From: Companilactobacillus kimchiensis
Lineage (GTDB): Bacteria > Bacillota > Bacilli > Lactobacillales > Lactobacillaceae
DNA length: 64,000 nt
Assembly (NCBI RefSeq): GCF_001438805.1
Contig: NZ_JQCF01000003.1
Location: forward strand, 1-64,000
Direction: 5' to 3'
Below are positions 58,168 to 64,000 of this stretch, one piece after another; the first letter of the stretch is position 1; every line of letters begins with the position of its first letter. The translations under genes were made by a program, and so were the position numbers. The notes beneath the pieces were generated by a model, which was not told the origin of the DNA, searched no databases, and saw only the letters and a program-made list of their open reading frames with translations.

Positions 58168-59361
58168 ATGAAGAAATCATTATACACATCAATTATCCTG
58201 GGAGTTGCAATTTTAGGATTAGGAACACAGATTACTAGCTTAACAACTGTACGTGCAGCTGAAGAAGTAAATGAATCACAGTCGCAGAAGGTCGTAAGTG
58301 AAGCGAAAGGAAATGCTGAAGTTAGTGATGTTAATGTTGTCAGTACCCCAGTAGAATCATCAGAAGAAAAAAGCGATGATACTGAATCACAAGAAGAACC
58401 ACAAGCAACTGAATCACAAGAAGAACCACAAGCAACTGAATCACAAGAAGAACCACAAGCAACTGAAACAATTGAAACAACTAAAATAAATGAAAAAGAT
58501 GTTTCTATTGATGAAGAAAGGTTTGATGATAAGGCTTCAAAAGAGAAACAAGAGAAAATTTCTGATGTCAATGTATATGGGCAGGCAAAGGATGATTCAG
58601 GTAACACATCACAACCAAGAACAGAAACAAAGATTATTAAAGTCAGGCCATTGAATATCAAGTTAGCAAATATTGATGATCCTTCAGATAAGGGTGATTT
58701 ACTAGTACCTTATAAAATACGTGGGAATAGTGCAGTATATGTTTTAGATGAAAATAATAATCCAATCGAAGATTCTTCAAATGAAACAGGATATAAGATG
58801 AGATTTTCAGGTGATGTCTATAAAGATGATAATTTACATAATATAAGTGACCCTTATATGGGTGAAATCTATAGTGCAGGTGGCGATTTGGAAAAAGCAC
58901 CACAAACCTCTAAAGTAAAAAAATTATTATCACTGGTCAAAGAAGCTAAATTTTTTATGGAATTTAGAAACTATGGTTATAGCAATGCAGCCGAATTAAC
59001 TCAGTATATTAATGATTATCATGATGTTTATGCAAGATTAAATGCTCTAGGTGATGATGGTAATCCAATTTCGAAACCAGTTAAAGAATCAGTTAATGAC
59101 TCAGTTAATATAGTTACACCTATTAAATCAAATACAACCACTAAAAGTAATAGACATAATAGTTACAAAACTGTTATTAATAATTTAACTATTACAACCA
59201 TCAGACGAGCTCAATTGTTTACCGAAGATGGAAAATTAGTTAATGACAGATGTCTTGAAAACAATAGTACTTGGCAAGCTGATAAAATTTTAACCATCAA
59301 TGGTCAAAAAATGTATCGTATTACCCCAACCGAATGGGTTAAAGCCAGTGATGTTCAATAG
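58168..59361 (+). CDS. secreted SLAP-domain protein with acidic repeats, 397 aa
   Basis: The ATG at 58168 follows GGGAG; a signal peptide covers about residues 1-33. It is followed by a Glu/Ser/Val region with three 9-residue repeats ESQEEPQAT, then an unrecognised beta-rich part (about 130-330; GDLLVPYKIRGNSAVYVLD, FSGDVYKDDNLHNISDPYMG) and one C-terminal SLAP-like domain (about 340-397, WQADKILTINGQKMYR, TEWVKASDVQ). The next gene has a similar end, so the two are paralogs. No covalent anchor motif. Confidence 0.82.
   Translation: MKKSLYTSIILGVAILGLGTQITSLTTVRAAEEVNESQSQKVVSEAKGNAEVSDVNVVSTPVESSEEKSDDTESQEEPQATESQEEPQATESQEEPQATETIETTKINEKDVSIDEERFDDKASKEKQEKISDVNVYGQAKDDSGNTSQPRTETKIIKVRPLNIKLANIDDPSDKGDLLVPYKIRGNSAVYVLDENNNPIEDSSNETGYKMRFSGDVYKDDNLHNISDPYMGEIYSAGGDLEKAPQTSKVKKLLSLVKEAKFFMEFRNYGYSNAAELTQYINDYHDVYARLNALGDDGNPISKPVKESVNDSVNIVTPIKSNTTTKSNRHNSYKTVINNLTITTIRRAQLFTEDGKLVNDRCLENNSTWQADKILTINGQKMYRITPTEWVKASDVQ
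58384..58464 (+). repeat. three perfect 27-bp tandem repeats
   Basis: Units at 58384-58410, 58411-58437 and 58438-58464 encode ESQEEPQAT each. Identity at the DNA level suggests recent expansion by slippage, so length may vary between strains. Confidence 0.88.
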
Positions 59362-59371
59362 TAAATAATTC

Positions 59372-59399
59372 AAAGGCGACATTAAAGGTCGTCTTTTTT
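59372..59399 (+). terminator. terminator between SLAP paralogs
   Basis: AAAGGCGAC pairs with GTCGTCTTT, followed by TTT. Confidence 0.8.
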
Positions 59400-59535
59400 G
59401 TTGAAAAAAATCAATAATCAAAAGATATATTTCACCTAGAAAAAACATTACAATATATTTCATATTTACCTATTAAGGGAGCGTTATTGTATGGTATATT
59501 TTTTTAATACGAAAAAAATCCTTATAGGGGGAACT

Positions 59536-60753
59536 GTGAAACTATACTACAAACCAATTGTACTTGGCCTTGCAGCATTAGCTTTAGGATCACAAGTAAT
59601 TAATACAACAACTGTTTTAGCTGGGGAAGTTGAAACAGACACAACTGATAAGAGTGATTTAGCAGAAATTGCCGCTGCTAAGTTGGCATTGAAAGAAAAA
59701 ATGGACAAAGTAAGTGACTCATTAAAGAACCTTAATGGCTCTACACCTGCTACAACTACAATGGTAGGTTTATTAACTTACATACCACGTACAGTTTTGG
59801 ATAAGGATAATAGTTCTTTAGCAACTCTCAAGAATCAAACAGCTAATTTTAATGAGACTTTGAACAAATATACTATCAATGACATTAAACTTTCAAATAA
59901 TGGACAAGATATTATTTTGGCAAATGTACCTTTACAAGAAGGCTATACAACAATTGTTAAAGATGTTCCAGCCGGATTAGTACCTGATAATATGCATATT
60001 GAAGTTACTTCAAGTAAGACAGCTGATGGTCAACCTACAACAACAGTTGTTATGGTAGCTCAACATGTTATGGGACAAGATGATTCAAAAAGTATTTCTA
60101 AGATGGAAATTTCAGACGTAACAGTTTCTCAACAACCAGTAGTTGGGGTAGATCCTGCTACACCAGTAACTCCAGAGGAAAAACCAGTCACAGATCCAAC
60201 GCCAGAAACTAAACCAGAATCAACTAAAGAAAATGAAAAACCAGTAGTAGAACCAAACAAACCTGCTAAAAAGCATCATACTACTACAGTTACTGCACCA
60301 AAGAACCAAAAGAATGATGATAAAGTTACTGAACCAACAGTTAAACCAGCTGACAACAAAGTAGTCGTTGAACAACGGACTGTTTTTGCCACTTCAGCGA
60401 CCGATAATGTTTCTCTTTATAGTGAAGATGGAACGCTTGTTACTGGTCGTGCTTTAGGTAAAGATTCAGCTTGGGTTACTGATAAATTGATGACTTTAAA
60501 TGGCGTTAAATACGTCCGTGTTTCAACTAATGAATGGGTTAAGCTAACTGATGGACTAGAGGATGAAAGCATTGATACAGCCATTAATACGAAGACTCAA
60601 GCTAGTCTATTTACTGCTAAGGGTGAAAGAGTCACTGACCGAGCCCTTGGTGCTGAGACTGCTTGGCGTACAGATAGATCAGCCATGATTAATGATCAAA
60701 AGATGTACCGCGTTTCAACTAATGAATGGGTTAAAGCAGCAGATATCCAATAA
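59536..60753 (+). CDS. secreted protein with two SLAP domains, 405 aa
   Basis: I prefer the GTG at 59536 (VKLYYKPIVLGLAALALGSQ) because AGGGGGAACT lies in front and it gives a normal signal peptide; an ATG at 59491 is possible. Residues about 35-220 are unrecognised, with a MucBP-like feel (YTTIVKDVPAGLVPDNMHIEV). A Pro/Glu/Thr/Lys linker follows (about 215-290), then two SLAP-like domains (about 300-345 and 355-405; RVSTNEW in each). It is adjacent to the paralog at 58168. Confidence 0.82.
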   Translation: MKLYYKPIVLGLAALALGSQVINTTTVLAGEVETDTTDKSDLAEIAAAKLALKEKMDKVSDSLKNLNGSTPATTTMVGLLTYIPRTVLDKDNSSLATLKNQTANFNETLNKYTINDIKLSNNGQDIILANVPLQEGYTTIVKDVPAGLVPDNMHIEVTSSKTADGQPTTTVVMVAQHVMGQDDSKSISKMEISDVTVSQQPVVGVDPATPVTPEEKPVTDPTPETKPESTKENEKPVVEPNKPAKKHHTTTVTAPKNQKNDDKVTEPTVKPADNKVVVEQRTVFATSATDNVSLYSEDGTLVTGRALGKDSAWVTDKLMTLNGVKYVRVSTNEWVKLTDGLEDESIDTAINTKTQASLFTAKGERVTDRALGAETAWRTDRSAMINDQKMYRVSTNEWVKAADIQ

Positions 60754-60760
60754 TTTAGAC

Positions 60761-60800
60761 AAATAAAAAGACGATCAAGTTAAGGTCGTCTTTTTATTTG
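60761..60800. terminator. bidirectional terminator
   Basis: AAATAAAAAGACGA pairs perfectly with TCGTCTTTTTATTT, between the convergent SLAP and deformylase genes. Confidence 0.9.
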
Positions 60801-60801
60801 T

Positions 60802-61212
60802 CTAAATAATAATACCTTCACAGTGGTCAATCTCATGCTGAATTATCTGGGCAATGAAATTGGAAAACTCTTGAGTATGTTCTTTGAAATCAATATCAAA
60901 ATATTTTACCGTAATTTGTTTATAACGTTTGGTTGAACGTTCACCAGTTAATGAAAGACATCCTTCAGAAGTTGTATATTCATTTTCCTTACTTACAATA
61001 GTAGGATTTAACATTACAACATTCATCATTCCCATTGAAAAAATAACGATTCGTTTGTTAACGCCAATCATATTAGCCGCCATACCCACACAAACTTCAG
61101 CGTTATCTTTGAGGGTATCTTGTAAGTCTGTAACGACGTTATGGTCAGCTGGAGTTGCCAATTCAGCCTTCTGTGCTAAAAAAGTTTGGTCATGGTTAAT
61201 AGGTTTAATCAT
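60802..61212 (-). CDS. def: peptide deformylase, short form, 136 aa
   Basis: Motifs EGCLS (Cys85) and QHEIDH (His126, Glu127, His130) are complete and bind the metal; motif 1 reads VGMAANMIG instead of GxGLAAxQxG, with Met in place of the active-site Gln. I recall this as the usual form of the short second deformylase of lactobacilli. It would remove N-terminal formyl groups, or it may have a modified role. GGGAG precedes the ATG. Confidence 0.87.
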   Translation of the reverse strand: MIKPINHDQTFLAQKAELATPADHNVVTDLQDTLKDNAEVCVGMAANMIGVNKRIVIFSMGMMNVVMLNPTIVSKENEYTTSEGCLSLTGERSTKRYKQITVKYFDIDFKEHTQEFSNFIAQIIQHEIDHCEGIII

Positions 61213-61283
61213 TTATTTTCTCCCGTAAGATGTATTCACTAGTATAATTTACCATAGAAGGAATCTAATAGGAGGGGGAACCA

Positions 61284-62096
61284 ATGAATTTACTATTTGC
61301 AATCGACGATAGAGTGACAGAACAACTGATTACGACCTTATATTCAATTAAGGTCAATTCGTCTACTAAGAATTATTCAGTGTATATACTTCAGGATAAG
61401 AAATTAACCGACACACCAAGAATCATCCAAGTCTGTAAGAAGTTAGGGATGACCTATCATCCATTGATCATTCGTGATAATCAATTTGCTAATGCACCTG
61501 TAACGGATCGTTATCCAAAAACAATTTATTATCGGTTATTAGCTTATAAATATTTGCCTCAAAATATGAAACGGATTTTATATTTAGATGTTGATGTTTT
61601 AGTTATCAATGATTTGAAAAAACTTTACAATATGGATTTTGATGATTATTGGTACGCAGCTGCTAGTCATGTGGCACTAGATGTCACTGATGCACTTAAC
61701 AAAATTCGGCTAGGTAATTATGAAGCTGATACTTATTACAATTCAGGAATGATGATGATGAATCTCCCTGCTATTAGAGAACATGTTAAGGCGGAAGATA
61801 TTGTCGGTTATATCCGTATTAAAAATTTAGCTTTATTCTTACCTGATCAGGATATTTTGAATGGTTTGTATGGTCAACACATCAAGCAAGTTCCTGATGA
61901 ATTGTATAATTATGATGCTCGGATGAATCCCTTATATTATGCCAAAAGTAATGGTGAGTGGGATTTAGATTGGGTGATTGAGCATACAGCAATCTTACAT
62001 TTCTGTGGGCGTGATAAACCTTGGCGTTCAGAATATAAAGAACGTTTTTCAGGATTGTATAAGCATTATCAACACCGAGCTAAGAGAATAAGATAG
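61284..62096 (+). CDS. GT8-family glycosyltransferase, 270 aa
   Basis: GT-A fold with NLLFAIDDRVTEQLITTLYSI, the metal-binding DVDVL (Asp102/Asp104) and the C-terminal HFCGRDKPW that closes the site in GT8 (LgtC/GspA-like) enzymes. Members add Gal or Glc to lipo-oligosaccharides, teichoic acids or glycoproteins. Without neighbours of a known pathway the acceptor is open. GGAGGGGG precedes the ATG. Confidence 0.9.
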   Translation: MNLLFAIDDRVTEQLITTLYSIKVNSSTKNYSVYILQDKKLTDTPRIIQVCKKLGMTYHPLIIRDNQFANAPVTDRYPKTIYYRLLAYKYLPQNMKRILYLDVDVLVINDLKKLYNMDFDDYWYAAASHVALDVTDALNKIRLGNYEADTYYNSGMMMMNLPAIREHVKAEDIVGYIRIKNLALFLPDQDILNGLYGQHIKQVPDELYNYDARMNPLYYAKSNGEWDLDWVIEHTAILHFCGRDKPWRSEYKERFSGLYKHYQHRAKRIR

Positions 62097-62147
62097 AATT
62101 CTATCGTCCATAGCAAAGACGATTTTACTGCTGTTCCAGGTTAAGCA
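62097..62147. repeat. family-1 repeat remnant
   Basis: The piece GTCCATAGCAAAGACG and the block CTGTTCCAGG resemble the ends of copy E in reverse; the central part is gone. Assignment is weak. Confidence 0.35.
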
Positions 62148-62156
62148 ACTCGTTGA

Positions 62157-62243
62157 CGGTTATTAATTTTAAATAAAAATAACACTATATTAGTGTGAAT
62201 TTCTTAATTGAGGATTCATAACAAATAATATAGTGTTATTTGT
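62157..62243. repeat. family-2 hairpin repeat, copy 2
   Basis: AAATAACACTATATTA pairs with TAATATAGTGTTATTT; the inner block GAATTTCTTAATTGAG is the same as in the copy at 34432-34516, while the outer TCACAC/GTGTGA pairs are here TAACAC/GTGTTA. It also serves as terminator of the GT8 gene. Confidence 0.75.
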
Positions 62244-62333
62244 TTTTTAGGCATAACTCATTTAAGCGGTTAAATCAGATATATTAATAATTTCCAAACA
62301 ACTAGTGACAACTCAATATTTGACGTTTTGCCT

Positions 62334-62373
62334 ATATCAAAGTGATATCACACTGATATAAAAGCGGTATAAT
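62334..62373 (+). promoter_or_regulatory. RHH operon promoter with repeated operator
   Basis: TATCA/TGATA units are repeated (TATATCA-AAG-TGATATCA-CAC-TGATATA) just before TATAAT (62368-62373). Ribbon-helix-helix proteins bind such short repeats, so the first gene of the operon probably represses itself. The start codon lies only six bases after the -10. Confidence 0.6.
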
Positions 62374-62379
62374 AAGGGT

Positions 62380-62712
62380 ATGGCAGATAAGATGGTTGCA
62401 TTAAGACTAGATAAAGATTTATACGATCGCATCGCTGAGGATGCTGGACGTGAAAATCGGAGTGTTAACAATTATATTGTCACTAAATTAAGTGAGGCAG
62501 TACCGACAGATAATCTCGAACAGCGCCAAATAGTTGGATCTGTCGTTCGAGGGGACAAGATCAATATGGCAAACGACTTGCTCGAGGTTAAGGGTACTTA
62601 CTATCGTTATGACTTATTGGCAAATGATTTGGTTAACAAGGATGGCAGTTATCAGATTGTCAAAGCAAATGGTAACATTTTGACTATCCAGGAATTAAAA
62701 TCAGAAAAGTAG
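62380..62712 (+). CDS. ribbon-helix-helix protein with extra C-terminal domain, 110 aa
   Basis: Residues 1-45 match the Arc/MetJ-like fold (MVALRLDKDLYDRIAEDAGRENRSVNNYIVTKLSEA). The C-terminal half (about 50-110; VVRGDKINMANDLLEVKGTYYRYDLLAND) is a small beta-rich unit I do not recognise. It starts four bases before the SPFH gene ends its gap (spacing to the next start is 10 bases), so both genes are co-transcribed. Autoregulation is likely. Confidence 0.75.
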   Translation: MADKMVALRLDKDLYDRIAEDAGRENRSVNNYIVTKLSEAVPTDNLEQRQIVGSVVRGDKINMANDLLEVKGTYYRYDLLANDLVNKDGSYQIVKANGNILTIQELKSEK

Positions 62713-62722
62713 GCGGATGAAT

Positions 62723-63541
62723 ATGTTAGGATTTAAAACGGTACATCAAAATCATGTGGGGTTAGTTGAAACTTTAGGCAAGTATAGTCGTGAGGTTGGT
62801 GCGGGATTAAATTTATATCTCCCCATCTTTCAAAAAATTCGAATTGTTGATTTAGCAATGATTCCTTTGTCACTCCAAGGATATTCTGTAATCACGAAAG
62901 ATAATGCTGAAGTACAAACAACCGTGACTTTGAATTATCATATTACTAATGCTAGAAAATTCGAATATGAAAATAGTAATTCTGTTGAATCAATGATTCA
63001 ATTAGTTCGTGGTCACTTGAGAGATATTATTGGTAAGTTGGATTTGAATGAAGCTTTAGGTTCAACTTCTAAAATTAATCAAGATTTAGCTGCGGCAATT
63101 GGAGATTTAACTGATACTTATGGGATCAAAGTTGATCGTGTCAATATCGATGAATTGAAACCATCAGCCTCAATTACCGAATCAATGGAGAAACAAATTC
63201 GAGCTGATCGTGAAAAGACTGCCGCCATTGCTAAAGCCAATGGTGATGCTCGTAGTATTGAAATTGAAACTAAAGCTAAGAACGAGGCCACTGTTTCAAC
63301 CGCTAAGGCTGAAGCTGCCGCAACAGTTGCTCGTGCTGATGCTAAAGCTTACGAAATTAAAAAATTAAATGATATGTTGGCTTCAGCTGATTCCAAATAC
63401 TTTACTAGTCAACAGATTCAGGCTTTCTCTGATATCGCTAAATCACCAGCTAATACAGTGGTAATGGATAAAGATGCGATTGCTAAGTATGCTGATATTC
63501 CTGCTATGGCTCAAGTTATGAATAAACTTGCTAATAAATAA
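62723..63541 (+). CDS. SPFH/band 7-family protein, 272 aa
   Basis: The ATG at 62723 is preferred because AGGCGG would touch 62717. SPFH core: GLVETLGKYSREVGAGLNLYLPIFQKIRIVDL, QTTVTLNYHITNARKFEYEN, LDLNEALGSTSKINQDL, YGIKVDRVNIDEL. A charged Ala/Lys/Glu coiled coil (about 160-225) follows. There is no strong N-terminal membrane helix, only a modest hydrophobic start, unlike most flotillin or HflK proteins. The role may be membrane microdomain or stress related. Confidence 0.85.
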   Translation: MLGFKTVHQNHVGLVETLGKYSREVGAGLNLYLPIFQKIRIVDLAMIPLSLQGYSVITKDNAEVQTTVTLNYHITNARKFEYENSNSVESMIQLVRGHLRDIIGKLDLNEALGSTSKINQDLAAAIGDLTDTYGIKVDRVNIDELKPSASITESMEKQIRADREKTAAIAKANGDARSIEIETKAKNEATVSTAKAEAAATVARADAKAYEIKKLNDMLASADSKYFTSQQIQAFSDIAKSPANTVVMDKDAIAKYADIPAMAQVMNKLANK

Positions 63542-63549
63542 TTTAAATT

Positions 63550-63579
63550 AAACATCTACTAAAATGGTAGGTGTTTTTG
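63550..63579 (+). terminator. terminator of RHH-SPFH operon
   Basis: AAACATCTAC pairs with GTAGGTGTTT, followed by TTG-TTTT. Confidence 0.75.
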
Positions 63580-63587
63580 TTTTACGG

Positions 63588-63637
63588 TTGACATTATGTC
63601 GTTATCGACATATACTATTTATTGTCGATAACGACAT
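63588..63637 (+). promoter_or_regulatory. padA promoter with twin PadR operators
   Basis: TTGACA (63588-63593) and TATACT (63611-63616) are 17 bases apart. ATGTCGTTATCGACAT (63596-63611) fills the spacer and has the PadR form ATGT-N8-ACAT; a second one, TTGTCGATAACGACAT (63622-63637), covers the transcription start. The two form a 15-bp inverted repeat. PadR repression relieved by phenolic acids is the known mode. Confidence 0.85.
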
Positions 63638-63650
63638 TAGGAGACAATAA

Positions 63651-64000
<350 letters not shown>

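Noticed and set aside
58384-58464. Regularly spaced repeats as a CRISPR array
   Set aside because: The repeats are directly adjacent with no spacers and lie in frame in a coding gene.
58134-58661. 175-codon minus-strand frame with Ser/Cys repeats
   Set aside because: It is the mirror of the 27-bp repeats and acidic region of the SLAP gene on the plus strand, with no ribosome site and no family resemblance.
60802-61212. Degenerate, inactive deformylase because of the altered first motif
   Set aside because: The metal ligands are complete and, as far as I recall, this motif 1 is usual for the short deformylase subfamily of lactobacilli, so it is not a sign of decay.

Overview
The window is low-GC Firmicute DNA from a Lactobacillaceae chromosome, most likely Companilactobacillus or a close relative. 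The grounds are the many secreted proteins with SLAP-like surface domains, the strong AGGAGG-type ribosome binding sites with some TTG and GTG starts, and the gene content: diacetyl/acetoin genes, phenolic acid decarboxylase, metEF, NRAMP manganese uptake and beta-glucoside-type PTS. No rRNA, tRNA, CRISPR array, transposase or prophage module is visible. It reads as a stable chromosomal segment whose variable parts are surface proteins, toxin-antitoxin-like pairs and dispersed structured repeats.

Layout. 0-7 kb: small unknown genes, two SLAP-repeat surface proteins, mazEF, a GNAT acetyltransferase with a tiny partner, and a lipoprotein. 7-11 kb: a DUF1659/DUF2922 pair, a strongly expressed 640-residue SLAP surface protein, and an orphan secreted binding protein. 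11-20 kb: acyltransferase, frameshifted DUF2628 gene, Panacea antitoxin plus unknown partner, a signal-less one-domain SLAP protein, a SLAP-anchored glucosaminidase, a ComK-like regulator, a sigma factor and a SLAP-anchored amidase. 19.5-30 kb: envelope operon, gpmA, hicAB, HxlR/SDR, ABC exporter with glutathione peroxidase, and an Fst-like type I toxin locus. 30-37 kb: metEF with divergent LysR, and SOS-controlled umuC-yolD. 37-42 kb: cat-like acetyltransferase, MFS exporter, DUF262 protein. 41.5-45 kb: a poly-GlcNAc-synthase-like operon with an EAL protein, plus a matrixin. 45-54 kb: PTS with esterase, two paralogous EamA exporters with structured leaders, a broken dprA-like gene, and alsS-aldB with divergent MarR. 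54-58 kb: mntR, usp and mntH. 58-64 kb: two more SLAP proteins, deformylase, GT8, RHH-SPFH, and the start of padA.

How it fits together. Seven exported proteins and one probably cytoplasmic protein carry the same SLAP-like domain of about 60 residues (a YxV-S/A-T/S-NEW/Y-V signature), including two peptidoglycan hydrolases, so this genome appears to use the domain as its general wall anchor. The EAL/PgaD-like/GT2 operon suggests an exopolysaccharide linked to cyclic-di-GMP. Regulators generally sit divergent to their targets (LysR-metEF, MarR-alsS, MntR-usp/mntH, HxlR-SDR), with palindromes between them.

The most interesting material outside known genes is (i) a family of intergenic structured repeats of about 90-170 nt (five copies plus fragments) whose stem sequences change between copies while pairing is kept, two copies lying inside a 656-bp segment with 30-bp terminal inverted repeats; (ii) a second covarying hairpin repeat; (iii) a four-segment translational attenuator with leader peptide before an EamA exporter; and (iv) a Panacea antitoxin with an unrecognised partner. 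All function calls come from reading the sequence, with no database search.
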